Source: Acidobacteriota bacterium (GTDB lineage: Bacteria > Actinomycetota > Acidimicrobiia > Acidimicrobiales > UBA8190). From it: 20,345 nucleotides of DNA. Position 1 is the first letter of the stretch; the number at the start of each line of letters is the position of its first letter. Position numbers and translations under genes: made by a program. Shown here piece after piece: positions 6,229 to 13,695 of this stretch. The notes beneath the pieces were generated by a model. It made no database searches and had not been told where the DNA came from. It worked only from the letters and a program-made list of their open reading frames with translations. The stretch is from positions 1 through 20,345 of the forward strand of contig JAGWNV010000009.1 in NCBI GenBank assembly GCA_028872975.1, in the 5' to 3' direction.

Positions 6229-8207
6229 GCCCGCTTCGTCACCTCGCCGACCACCTCGCCGACGAAGCGGTCGAGCGGCACCCCGCGCTCGGGGCGCGAG
6301 CCCCCCCGCCGGTTGACCCCCACGGTCTCCCCGGCCACGTCGTCGTCGCCGACGACGAGGACGTAGGGCACCTTCTCGAGCTTCTGCCGGCGCACCCGGG
6401 CCCCGAGCGGCTCGTCGGCGGCCGACAGCTCGGCCCGGAGCCCGCCGTGGCGGCACGCCTCGACCACTCGGGCCGCGTAGGCCTCGTGGTCGTCGCGGAC
6501 GGGGAGGACGGCCACCTGCACCGGCATGAGCCAGGTCGGCAGCGCCCCGGCGTAGTGCTCGAGCAGGACGGCGAAGAACCGCTCCACCGAGCCGAACAGG
6601 GCCCGGTGGATCATCACCGGCCGGTGCCTGGCGTTGTCGGCCCCGACGTACTCGAGGCCGAAGCGTTGGGGCAGGTTGAAGTCGAGCTGCACGGTCGACA
6701 TCTGCCAGTGCCGGCCGATGGCGTCGCGGGCCTGGACGGAGATCTTCGGGCCGTAGAAGGCCCCGCCGCCCTCGTCGAGCTCGAGCCGCAGCCCCATCTC
6801 GAGAGCCACCGACCGCAACGTCTCGGTGGCCTCGGCCCACTCGGCGTCGGTGCCGAGCGCCTTGCCCTCGGGCCGGGTCGACAGCTCGAGGTAGAAGTCC
6901 TCGAGCCCGAACTCCCGGAGCATGTCGAGCACGAAGGTGAGGATGGAACGGATCTCGGCGACCATCTGGTCGGTGGCGCAGAAGATGTGCGAGTCGTCCA
7001 TGGTGAGCCCCCGCACCCTGGTGAGCCCGTGGACGACGCCGGACTTCTCGTAGCGGTACACGGTGCCGAACTCGAAGAGCCGCATGGGCAGCTCCCGGTA
7101 GGACCGCTGGCGGCTCCGGTAGACGAGGATGTGGAAGGGGCAGTTCATCGGCTTCAGGTAGTACCGGTGTCCTTCGTCGAGCTCCATGGGGGGGAACATC
7201 CCCTCGGCGAAGGTCTCGAGGTGCCCCGAGATCTGGAAGAGGTCCTCCTTCGTGATGTGGGGGCTGTGCACGAAGAGGTAGCCGGCCTCCTCGTGGCGCC
7301 GCCGCGAGTAGTCCTCCATGAGCCGGCGGATGAGGCCACCCTTCGGGTGGAACACGGCCAGCCCCGAGCCGATCTCGGGCGGGAAGGAGAAGAGATCGAG
7401 CTCGGCGCCGAGGCGCCGGTGGTCGCGCCGCTCGGCCTCCTCGAGCATGTGCAGGTGCCCGGCCAGGGCCTCGGCCGATTCCCAGGCCGTCCCGTAGATC
7501 CGCTGCAGCTGGGGACGCTTCTCGTCGCCGCGCCAATAGGCGCCCGCCACCCGCAGGAGCCTGAAGTGCCCGAGTCGTCCGGTGGAGGGGACGTGCGGCC
7601 CCCGGCACAGGTCGAAGAAGGTCCCGTCGTTGCGGTACACGCTCACCTCGCCACCGGGGGCGATGTCGCCGACGGCTTCGGCTCGGAGCCCGGCGTCGGC
7701 GCCCACCCCTTCGATGATCTCCCGCTTGAAGGGCTGGTCGGCGAAGAGGGCGAGGCCGTCGACCAGGCTGTGCTCCTCGCGTCGGAAAGCCTGGTCCTCG
7801 GCCACGATGGCCCGCATCTCCTCCTCGATGCGGGCCAGGTCCTCCTCGGAGAAGGTGGCCCCGCCCGGGAGGGCGAAGTCGTAGTAGAAGCCGTCGGCGA
7901 TGGCGGGGCCGATGGCGTACTGGGCACCCGGCCACAGCCGCAGCACGGCCTGGGCCATCACGTGCGCCGTCGAGTGCCGCAGCACGGCCCGGCCCGCCTC
8001 GGAGCCGGCCGTCACGACCGACACCGAGGCACCGTCGGGCAGGGGCCGCCCGAGGTCGACCTCCTGGCCGTCCACCACGGCGGCGACGGCCGAGGCGGCC
8101 AGGCGCCGGCCGACGGCGGCGGCGAGATCGGCCCCGGTGGCACCGGCGGGGAGGGCCTTGGTGGATCCGTCGGGAAGCGAGACGGTGACCTGCTCCGGCA
8201 TCGTCAC
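6225..8207 (-). CDS. thrS: Threonine--tRNA ligase
   Basis: This class II synthetase charges tRNA-Thr. The 660-residue product has an N-terminal TGS domain (about 1-65). An editing domain follows with HSTAHVMAQ and the DLCRGPHVPSTG segment that supplies the Cys and His of its metal-like site. The catalytic core has the zinc-cysteine motif MNCPFHI, motif 2 (TVYRYEKSGVVHGLTRVRG) and ALFGSVERF near motif 3. The C-terminal anticodon domain contains VAVLPVRDDHEAYA. Length matches the bacterial family (about 640). The GTG start at 8207 is favoured because it overlaps the mshC stop as GTGA; an ATG two codons later (8201) is the alternative. It is the third gene of a coupled operon. Confidence 0.96.
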   Translation of the reverse strand: MTMPEQVTVSLPDGSTKALPAGATGADLAAAVGRRLAASAVAAVVDGQEVDLGRPLPDGASVSVVTAGSEAGRAVLRHSTAHVMAQAVLRLWPGAQYAIGPAIADGFYYDFALPGGATFSEEDLARIEEEMRAIVAEDQAFRREEHSLVDGLALFADQPFKREIIEGVGADAGLRAEAVGDIAPGGEVSVYRNDGTFFDLCRGPHVPSTGRLGHFRLLRVAGAYWRGDEKRPQLQRIYGTAWESAEALAGHLHMLEEAERRDHRRLGAELDLFSFPPEIGSGLAVFHPKGGLIRRLMEDYSRRRHEEAGYLFVHSPHITKEDLFQISGHLETFAEGMFPPMELDEGHRYYLKPMNCPFHILVYRSRQRSYRELPMRLFEFGTVYRYEKSGVVHGLTRVRGLTMDDSHIFCATDQMVAEIRSILTFVLDMLREFGLEDFYLELSTRPEGKALGTDAEWAEATETLRSVALEMGLRLELDEGGGAFYGPKISVQARDAIGRHWQMSTVQLDFNLPQRFGLEYVGADNARHRPVMIHRALFGSVERFFAVLLEHYAGALPTWLMPVQVAVLPVRDDHEAYAARVVEACRHGGLRAELSAADEPLGARVRRQKLEKVPYVLVVGDDDVAGETVGVNRRGGSRPERGVPLDRFVGEVVGEVTKRA

Positions 8208-9316
8208 ACGCTAACGCCGAGCAACCCCGCCGCCGTCGACACGCCGGCCCCGGCGCCGGCGGCATCGTCCACGGCGGCCAGCGCTCCGGGGGCGTCGAGG
8301 TCGTCGTCGAGCCGGGCCCGCACGGCGTCGACCGCCCCGTCGCCGGGGCCGGCGGCGCGCCAGCGGCCCAGCCGCTCGGCGGCCGCCGCCAGGCCGCCCT
8401 CGTCCCAGTCCCAGTCGCTGCGGTAGTGGTGGGCGAGGAGGGCCAGGCGGATGGCGGCGGGCTCCCACTCCTTCAGGAGGTCGCCGACGAAGACGAGGTT
8501 GCCGAGCGACTTCGACATCTTCGTGCCGCCGAGGCCCACCATCCCGACGTGCAGCCAGTGCCGGCAGAAGGTGGCGCCCGTCGCCGACTCGGACTGGGCC
8601 GCCTCGCACTCGTGGTGGGGGAACACGAGGTCGGTGCCGCCCCCGTGGACGTCGACGGTCGGGCCCAGCTCCCGCATGGCCAGCGCCGAGCATTCGATGT
8701 GCCAGCCGGGCCGTCCCGGGCCCCAACGCGACTCCCAGGCCGGCTCGTCGGGGGCCGAGGGCTGCCACAGGACGAAGTCGAGCGGGTCCCGCTTGTGGGG
8801 GTCGTCGGGCTTGCCGCCGCGCTCGGCGGCGAGGCGCAGCATGTCGGCGCGGCCGAGGTGGCTCACCTGGCCGAACCGCTCGAAGGTGGCCGCCTCGAAG
8901 TACACCGACCCCCCCGACCGGTAGGCGTTGCCCCGGTCGAGGAGGACGCCGATGAGCGAGAGGATCTCGGGGATGGCCGAGGTGGCCCGGGGCTCGCTGG
9001 CCACGGGCAGGAGGCCGAGGGCGGCCATGTGGGCGTCGAAGCGGGCCATCTCCTCGGCGGCGAGGTCGAGGTAGTGCACCCCGAGCTCCCGGGCCTTTCT
9101 CAGGATGTCGTCGTCGACGTCGGTGATGTTGCGGACCAGCTTCGGGCGCCTGCCGCTGTCGAGCAGGCGGCGCTGGAGGATGTCGAAGGTGAGGAACACC
9201 TGGGCATGGCCGATGTGGGCGGCGTCGTAGGGGGTGATCCCGCAGGAGTAGATGGTGACCTCGGCACCGGGGTCGAAGGCGACGACCTCGCGCCGAGCCG
9301 TGTCGTAGAGCCGCAT
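8204..9316 (-). CDS. mshC: MshC-like cysteine:GlcN-inositol ligase (CysS paralogue)
   Basis: MshC joins cysteine to GlcN-inositol with ATP in mycothiol synthesis. The 370-residue product is a class I synthetase-like enzyme with a HIGH element in CGITPYDAAHIGHA (25-38) and KMSKS further on (GGTKMSKSLGNL). CGITPYD is the MshC form; true CysRS usually reads CGPTVYD. Zinc ligands are visible as Cys25, the Cys of GWHIECSALA and the HHE histidines. The C-terminus DDLDAPGALAAVDDAA ... LLGVSV also resembles MshC and lacks the CysRS anticodon-binding extension. It is about 40 residues shorter than mycobacterial MshC because the usual N-terminal lead-in is absent. The start is three bases after the npdG stop. 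A short CysRS remains the alternative. Confidence 0.8.
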   Translation of the reverse strand: MRLYDTARREVVAFDPGAEVTIYSCGITPYDAAHIGHAQVFLTFDILQRRLLDSGRRPKLVRNITDVDDDILRKARELGVHYLDLAAEEMARFDAHMAALGLLPVASEPRATSAIPEILSLIGVLLDRGNAYRSGGSVYFEAATFERFGQVSHLGRADMLRLAAERGGKPDDPHKRDPLDFVLWQPSAPDEPAWESRWGPGRPGWHIECSALAMRELGPTVDVHGGGTDLVFPHHECEAAQSESATGATFCRHWLHVGMVGLGGTKMSKSLGNLVFVGDLLKEWEPAAIRLALLAHHYRSDWDWDEGGLAAAAERLGRWRAAGPGDGAVDAVRARLDDDLDAPGALAAVDDAAGAGAGVSTAAGLLGVSV

Positions 9317-9319
9317 GGT

Positions 9320-9982
9320 TCAGCCGTCGATGCCGGCGATGTGCAGGGTGCTGTGCGCCTTGTAGCGCATGTTCATGGTGATGAGCACGGCCGTGAAGGC
9401 CTCGACCGCCGATGCCGATGCCAGGCTGCCGGCCCGGAGGGGCCGCAGCCCCGGAACGGCGCCGAAGAGCCCGACGGTGGCCTCGAGGGCGCCGTCGTCG
9501 TCGGCGCACACGAGCACGTCGGCCCGGAGGTCGTCGTCGAGGTCGGCCAGGCGGGCGGCGGGCAGGTGGTGGCCGGCGGCGGCCACGGCGGAGCCCGGGA
9601 GCACGGCCTGCACGCCGGCGGCCACCGATCCCCTCGGCAGCACCAGGGCCTGCATCTCCCGCCCCTGGCGGACGAGGGCGTTCGCTACCGACACGACCAC
9701 CTTGCCGTCGAGTGCCCCGGCCAGGGCGCGGGCCGTCGGCACCGCCGCGTCCCAGGGCGTGGCCAGCACGACGGTCTCCGCCGCGGCGGCCTCCTCGTTG
9801 CCGGCGCCGGCGATGGCGAGGCCGCGGCCGGGCCAAGCGGTGGCGACGTCGGCCACCACCGACACGGCCCGCTCGGCGTCGCGGGAGCCGACGACCACGT
9901 CGTATCCCGACGCCGCCAGGCGCAGCGCCAGGCCGCGCCCGAGCGGACCGGTCCCACCGAGGATCCCCACGCGCACGGCCAC
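9320..9982 (-). CDS. npdG: NADPH-dependent F420 reductase (FNO/NpdG family)
   Basis: The enzyme moves hydride between NADPH and coenzyme F420. The 220-residue product has an N-terminal Rossmann fold with GGTGPLGRGLALRLAASGY (9-27) and GSRDAERA (32-39), where Ser and Arg fit the NADPH 2'-phosphate. Family blocks VVLATPWDA, KVVVSVANAL and VQAVLPGSAVAAAGHHLPA follow, then the C-terminal KAHSTLHIAGID. Of the three close GTG codons (9982, 9976, 9970) I chose the first, which has AAGGG just upstream; the second is nearly as good. It heads the operon npdG-mshC-thrS-HIT and diverges from fabI. It implies an F420-using organism. Confidence 0.85.
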   Translation of the reverse strand: MAVRVGILGGTGPLGRGLALRLAASGYDVVVGSRDAERAVSVVADVATAWPGRGLAIAGAGNEEAAAAETVVLATPWDAAVPTARALAGALDGKVVVSVANALVRQGREMQALVLPRGSVAAGVQAVLPGSAVAAAGHHLPAARLADLDDDLRADVLVCADDDGALEATVGLFGAVPGLRPLRAGSLASASAVEAFTAVLITMNMRYKAHSTLHIAGIDG

Positions 9983-10003
9983 ACCCTTGCACAGCCGTCG
10001 CGG

Positions 10004-10019
10004 GCACGGCGCACCGTGC
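10004..10019. promoter_or_regulatory. Inverted repeat in the npdG/fabI divergent promoter region
   Basis: GCACGG-CGCA-CCGTGC is a perfect 6-base inverted repeat in the 82-base gap between the two divergent starts. It could be an operator shared by both promoters or simply a GC-rich hairpin. Confidence 0.3.
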
Positions 10020-10050
10020 GGCGGCCGGCGGGCGCCTCGCCACCGGGGGC

Positions 10051-10056
10051 TAGGGT
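10051..10056 (+). promoter_or_regulatory. Candidate -10 element for fabI
   Basis: TAGGGT matches TANNNT and ends eight bases before the fabI ATG, so the mRNA would have almost no leader. No Shine-Dalgarno site is visible before the ATG, which agrees with leaderless expression. Confidence 0.4.
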
Positions 10057-10064
10057 CGCCCGCG

Positions 10065-10838
10065 ATGGGACTGCTCGACGACAAGCGCATCCTGGTCACC
10101 GGCGTGCTCACCGACGCGTCGCTCGCCTTCGCCGTGGCCCGGCGGGCCATCGAGGAGGGCGCCGAGGTCGTCCTGTCCGGCGCCGGCCGCGGTTTGTCGC
10201 TCACCAGGCGCACGGCCCGCAAGCTTCCCGCCCCCGTCGACGTCCTCGAGATCGACGTCACCGAGCCGGCCCAGATGGCGGCGGCCGCCGAAGTGCTGGC
10301 CGGGCGATGGGGACGGCTCGACGGGCTGCTCCACGCCATCGGCTTCGCGCCCCCGGACTGCCTCGGCGGCGACATCCTGCGCGCCGGGTGGCCCGATGTG
10401 GCCACGGCCCTCGAGATCTCCGCCTACTCGCTCAAGGCCCTCGTCGAGGCCACCCTCCCGCTCCTCGAGGCGGCCGGCGGCGCCTCGGTCGTGGGCCTCG
10501 ACTTCGACGCCCGGGTGGCCTGGCCCGCCTACGACTGGATGGGCGTGGCCAAGGCGGCGCTCGAGTCGCTCAGCCGGTACCTGGCGCGTGACCTCGGCGC
10601 CAGGGGCATCCGGGTCAATCTGGTGGCGGCCGGGCCGGTGCGCACCATGGCGGCCAAGTCCATCCCGAGCTTCGGGGCCTTCGAGGACACCTGGGGAGCC
10701 CGGGCCCCGCTGGGCTGGGACGTCACCGACGCCGAGCCGGTGGCCGGCGCCTGCGTGGCGCTGCTCTCGGACCTCTTCCCGATGACCACCGGCGAGCTGC
10801 TCCACGTCGACGGCGGCGTGCACGCCATGGGCGGCTGA
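10065..10838 (+). CDS. fabI: Enoyl-[acyl-carrier-protein] reductase, InhA type
   Basis: The enzyme reduces trans-2-enoyl-ACP with NADH in fatty acid elongation. The 257-residue product begins MGLLDDKRILVTGVLTDASL, close to the InhA start. The catalytic Tyr-x6-Lys is Tyr156 and Lys163 in PAYDWMGVAKAALES. The NAD-binding later block RVNLVAAGPVRT and the substrate-loop region match InhA, as does the end TTGELLHVDGG. The residue aligned with InhA Ser94 (known from isoniazid resistance) is Ala91 in LHAIGFAP; I think this occurs naturally in other FabI proteins. It converges on the lasso-type cassette with only 11 bases between stops and stands alone without fabG or kas neighbours. Confidence 0.93.
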   Translation: MGLLDDKRILVTGVLTDASLAFAVARRAIEEGAEVVLSGAGRGLSLTRRTARKLPAPVDVLEIDVTEPAQMAAAAEVLAGRWGRLDGLLHAIGFAPPDCLGGDILRAGWPDVATALEISAYSLKALVEATLPLLEAAGGASVVGLDFDARVAWPAYDWMGVAKAALESLSRYLARDLGARGIRVNLVAAGPVRTMAAKSIPSFGAFEDTWGARAPLGWDVTDAEPVAGACVALLSDLFPMTTGELLHVDGGVHAMGG

Positions 10839-10849
10839 CCCGCCGCCGC

Positions 10850-12007
10850 TCAGCGCGCCGCCAGCCAGGCGGACTGGAGCAACGCGAAGCTGAGGGCGTT
10901 GGGCTCGTCCTCGGCCCAGGCGCGGCGCAGGGCCTCGGCGTCGACGCGCTCGTCGTCCAGGCCGCTGCCGTCCCAGGCGCGGGCGAAGGCCCGGCTGTGA
11001 CGGTTGAAGGCGCTGCGGTTGAACCGTGCCTTCGAGCTCCGGCGCAAGACCTCGGCCGGCAAGAGCGCCCCGAACATCGTCGTCATGGCCGTGGCGCGTC
11101 CGGGGAACCCCACCCACCCGCCGGCGAGGCCGACGGCCGCCACCACGGCCGGGTCGAGGAGGGGCGCGCAGGCGACGACGTCGTGCTCGGCGGCGAGCAG
11201 CGCGCTGTTGGCCAGGTATCCGACGACCATCCGCAGCCGGAGATGGCGCGCCAGGGCCCGCCGGCGGTCGAGGGGCTCCTCGGCCAGATCGGCGGACAAC
11301 CGCGACTCGAGCGCGTCCCAGGCGCCGGGGCGCAGCCACGGCGGGCGCAGCGCCCGGTGGTGCCGTCGCGCCGCCGCCCGCCGGACGGCGGCCGGGGCCA
11401 GGCCCAGTGCGGCCCGGGCGAGCGGTGCCGGCCGGAGGGGCTCGAGCCCCCGGGCCAGGGCGGCCAGGGCGGCCAGGCGTCCCCCGCCGAGGACCTCGTC
11501 TCCCCCCTCGCCGTCCACGATGGCGCCTCCCCGGGCCCGGGCCAGGTCGAGGTGTTGGGCGTGGACCATGGGCGGCCACAGCAGGCCGTGGCGCTCGAGC
11601 GACGGCCCCGCCACCGGCCCGACCAGGTCGACCTCGTCGTCCACGACGACCCGCTCCCACTCCCGCACGCCGAGATGGGCGATCACCCGCTCCTGCCAGG
11701 CGGCCTCGTCGGTCTCGGGCAGGGCCGGGAACCGCTGGGTGTGGGCGACGGGCTCGGGCAGCCCCTCGCGCCTCGCCACCCGCAAGGTCGCGGCCAGCAC
11801 GAGCGACGAGTCGCGCCCGCCCGAGAACTGCACGAGGCACGGGCTGCGGACGAGGGCAGGGAGCACGGCGGCCTCGAGGGCGGCGACCGGGTCGGCGGTG
11901 GCCTCCGGAGGCGCCGCCCCGGCCCCCCCGCACGTGCCCGGCACCCAGCCCCAGGCCACCTCGTCGTCGCCCATCCGGTGGCCGGCCACGGCGGCAGGCG
12001 CGCTCAC
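10850..12007 (-). CDS. Asparagine-synthetase-like ATP ligase (lasso cyclase C-like) lacking the glutaminase domain
   Basis: The 385-residue product contains the asparagine synthetase ATP-pyrophosphatase domain. The PPi loop is SGGRDSS (62-68), DGEGGDEVLGG is at 165-175 and HDVVACAPLLDPAVV lies in the C-terminal half, followed by the basic RRSSKARFNRSAF segment. The N-terminal Ntn glutaminase domain of AsnB and of most lasso cyclases (LarC/McjC) is absent: only about 55 residues precede the PPi loop, with no Cys2. In a lasso pathway this protein adenylates an Asp/Glu side chain to form the macrolactam. The GTG start overlaps the kinase-like gene stop as GTGA. It is the last gene of the cassette. 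Without a precursor the substrate is unknown, and another amide ligase role is possible. Confidence 0.75.
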   Translation of the reverse strand: MSAPAAVAGHRMGDDEVAWGWVPGTCGGAGAAPPEATADPVAALEAAVLPALVRSPCLVQFSGGRDSSLVLAATLRVARREGLPEPVAHTQRFPALPETDEAAWQERVIAHLGVREWERVVVDDEVDLVGPVAGPSLERHGLLWPPMVHAQHLDLARARGGAIVDGEGGDEVLGGGRLAALAALARGLEPLRPAPLARAALGLAPAAVRRAAARRHHRALRPPWLRPGAWDALESRLSADLAEEPLDRRRALARHLRLRMVVGYLANSALLAAEHDVVACAPLLDPAVVAAVGLAGGWVGFPGRATAMTTMFGALLPAEVLRRSSKARFNRSAFNRHSRAFARAWDGSGLDDERVDAEALRRAWAEDEPNALSFALLQSAWLAAR

Positions 12008-12954
12008 GAGGCCACCTCGGCCCGTGCCCCGGCCCCGGTCACGGTGCCGAGCAGCTCCTCGACGACCTCCGGCCGGAAGGGCGGCCCCCAGGGGACGCCG
12101 GCCACGAACACCGGGACCGCCGAGGCCAGGCGGCTCACCCCGTCGAACTGCGACTCGAGCGCCCGTCCCGCCCGCCATCCCAGGCGGGGGAAGGCGGCCA
12201 GCGCCACGACGGCCTCGACGGGGTCCAGCTGCTCGAGCGACAGGGTGGCGGCCTCCCGGTCGGGGCGGGGCAGGACCACGGCGGTGACCGGCCCGGTGTC
12301 GCCGGCGGGTGGGGGCGGGGACATGGCCAGGCGCCCGTCGACCGACGTGGCGCTCGCCCACCCCGCCTCCATCCCCGTGGCCAGCTCCCCGGCACCGGGC
12401 CGGAGCCGGAGCTCGGGCGAGCACCCCACCCAGGTCGGTTGGGGGCCGTCCCCGAGACGCAGCAGGTCGTCGCAGGCGAACCGGGCCCCGGCCCGGCACG
12501 CCCAGGCCGCCATCGTCGACTTGCCTGCGCCCGAGTGGCCGGCGAACACCACCCCTCGCCCGTCCCAGTCGACGGCCGATGCGTGAAGGACACAGGCGCC
12601 GCGCAGGCCGAGCCAGAAGGCGAGGAAGGCCCCCCTGGCCACGAGAGCGAGCGTCTCCACCTCGGCGTCGGGGGCCGGCCGGCACACCACGCGGCCCAGG
12701 TCGGTCGTCTCGAAGTCGCACAGGCCGTGGACCCGCAGCACGTACCCGTCGCCACCCTCCACCGCGCTGTAGAGCGTCTCGCCGGCGAGCCGGAGCGAGG
12801 CCACGAGCGCGCCGGGGGGTGGGTCGGCCCCGACGGCCCGGGGCGCCCCCACGGCGATCTCGAGCTCGGCGTCGCCGGTCGACCGGCCGGGACGGCGCGA
12901 CAGGGGCAGGGCCGAGGCCACGGCGACCCCGTGCAGGCGGTGGACCGGCGTCAC
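12004..12954 (-). CDS. HPr-kinase-like protein (lasso-cluster kinase type)
   Basis: The 316-residue product shows the HprK C-terminal kinase fold. Residues 124-128 read HASAV, the Walker A loop is GHSGAGKST (139-147), and ACDDLLRL (160-167) supplies a likely metal-binding Asp pair. The N-terminal 100 residues show no recognisable HPr-binding domain. In known lasso clusters such as paeninodin a kinase of this kind phosphorylates the C-terminal serine of the precursor; other HprK-related proteins pair with PqqD proteins in unknown pathways. The GTG start overlaps the B2 stop (GTGA) and its own stop overlaps the cyclase start (GTGA), so all three are coupled. The function here is inferred from fold and neighbours. 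Confidence 0.75.
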   Translation of the reverse strand: MTPVHRLHGVAVASALPLSRRPGRSTGDAELEIAVGAPRAVGADPPPGALVASLRLAGETLYSAVEGGDGYVLRVHGLCDFETTDLGRVVCRPAPDAEVETLALVARGAFLAFWLGLRGACVLHASAVDWDGRGVVFAGHSGAGKSTMAAWACRAGARFACDDLLRLGDGPQPTWVGCSPELRLRPGAGELATGMEAGWASATSVDGRLAMSPPPPAGDTGPVTAVVLPRPDREAATLSLEQLDPVEAVVALAAFPRLGWRAGRALESQFDGVSRLASAVPVFVAGVPWGPPFRPEVVEELLGTVTGAGARAEVAS

Positions 12955-13400
12955 GGGCTCGGGGACGCCAGGAGCGCCCCGTAGGTCTCGGCCCGGCCGA
13001 TCTCGAGGCTCCCCACCTCCAGCCAGGCATGTCCCGTCACCTCGGCACCGGCGAGGGAGGCGCCGATGCGCAGCACCGGCCGGTGGCGGCGTAGGGCCCG
13101 TCCCGTCACGAGCGCCTGGCGTAGGCAGGGCCCGTCGGCGAAGGGCCAGCGCCGTCCCACGGCGCCGGCGAGGCGTACCCGGCGCCGCTCCGAGGGCCGC
13201 AGCGCCGGCAGGCAGGGCGCCGGGGCGCCCGGCCCCGTGGCGAGCGGCGCGCCCATCCACCGCGCCAGCCGGGGCAGGTCCACCAGGCGGACGCCCACCT
13301 CGGCCACCGCCATCCACCCGGCCACGGCCAGGACGTCGAGGGGGTGGGCCCCCCATTCCCGCACCCGCCGGCCCGTCGCCCCCGCCATCGTCGCCCCCAC
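12951..13400 (-). CDS. Lasso peptide biosynthesis B2 protein (transglutaminase-like leader peptidase)
   Basis: The 149-residue product fits the B2 family, which cuts the leader from lasso precursors with a Cys-His-Asp triad. Cys92 lies in DGPCLRQAL and His124 in GHAWLEV, with Glu128 after it; the third acidic residue of the triad cannot be fixed by eye. The N-terminal half has a hydrophobic helix (LDVLAVAGWMAVAEVGVRL) followed by DLPRLARWMG, as is usual for B2. The GTG at 13400 is chosen because TGAGG, which includes the B1 stop, lies a few bases upstream; the ATG at 13388 is the alternative. It is the second gene in the cassette. Confidence 0.82.
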   Translation of the reverse strand: MGATMAGATGRRVREWGAHPLDVLAVAGWMAVAEVGVRLVDLPRLARWMGAPLATGPGAPAPCLPALRPSERRRVRLAGAVGRRWPFADGPCLRQALVTGRALRRHRPVLRIGASLAGAEVTGHAWLEVGSLEIGRAETYGALLASPSP

Positions 13401-13407
13401 GACCGCC

Positions 13408-13665
13408 TCAGCTCTCGACGAGGAGACCGGCGGCCCGGAGTTCGCCGAGGAACGCCTCGACGTCGGCCCGGGCCCGGTCGGCGTCGAGCCCGAACTCCCG
13501 CTCCAGGACCTCGGCCAGCTCCCCCGCGAGGGCGTCGTCGGCGAGCCGCTCCCAGAGCACCGCGGCGCTCGGGTTCAGGCTGAAGTAGGTGGAGGATTCG
13601 AGGTCCAGCCCCACCACCCGGCCGTCGACCGGGCGCCAGATGACCTCGCTGCGCCGTCGGATCAC
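13408..13665 (-). CDS. PqqD-family RiPP recognition protein (lasso B1-like)
   Basis: The 85-residue product is a stand-alone RiPP recognition element, the winged-helix fold that binds leader peptides. The beta-hairpin start reads VIWRPVDGRVVGLDLESSTYFSLNPSAAVLWERL, the classic PqqD/B1 pattern, followed by helices to GELRAAGLLVES. The start is GTG at 13665. No well-spaced Shine-Dalgarno site is present: GAGAG touches the start codon, and an inverted repeat ends five bases upstream. It is the first gene of the cassette B1-B2-kinase-cyclase. It would normally present a precursor leader to B2 and the cyclase, but no precursor gene is visible next to it. Confidence 0.82.
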   Translation of the reverse strand: MIRRRSEVIWRPVDGRVVGLDLESSTYFSLNPSAAVLWERLADDALAGELAEVLEREFGLDADRARADVEAFLGELRAAGLLVES

Positions 13666-13670
13666 CTCTC

Positions 13671-13695
13671 GGGAACGTCCGTGTCGGCCGTTCCC
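13671..13695. promoter_or_regulatory. Inverted repeat just upstream of the lasso-type cassette
   Basis: GGGAACG and CGTTCCC (13671-13677 and 13689-13695) flank an 11-base spacer and end five bases from the B1 start codon. As RNA this would be a hairpin next to the ribosome site; as DNA it could be an operator for a dimeric regulator. The spacing of arm centres is 18 bases, near two helical turns. Confidence 0.4.

Noticed and set aside
6447..8426. A 659-codon plus-strand frame opposite thrS and the end of mshC
   Set aside because: Antisense shadow: repetitive composition, no domain, and it spans two well-supported genes.
8204..9316. A standard cysteinyl-tRNA synthetase
   Set aside because: CGITPYD and the short C-terminus favour MshC over the CGPTVYD CysRS form, although this is not fully excluded.
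10154..10340. fabI Ala91 as an acquired isoniazid-resistance change
   Set aside because: Ala at this place probably occurs naturally in FabI proteins outside mycobacteria, so it is no sign of selection here.
8426..10591. A 721-codon plus-strand frame across mshC, npdG and fabI
   Set aside because: It overlaps three genes in the wrong frame or strand and has no recognisable domain.
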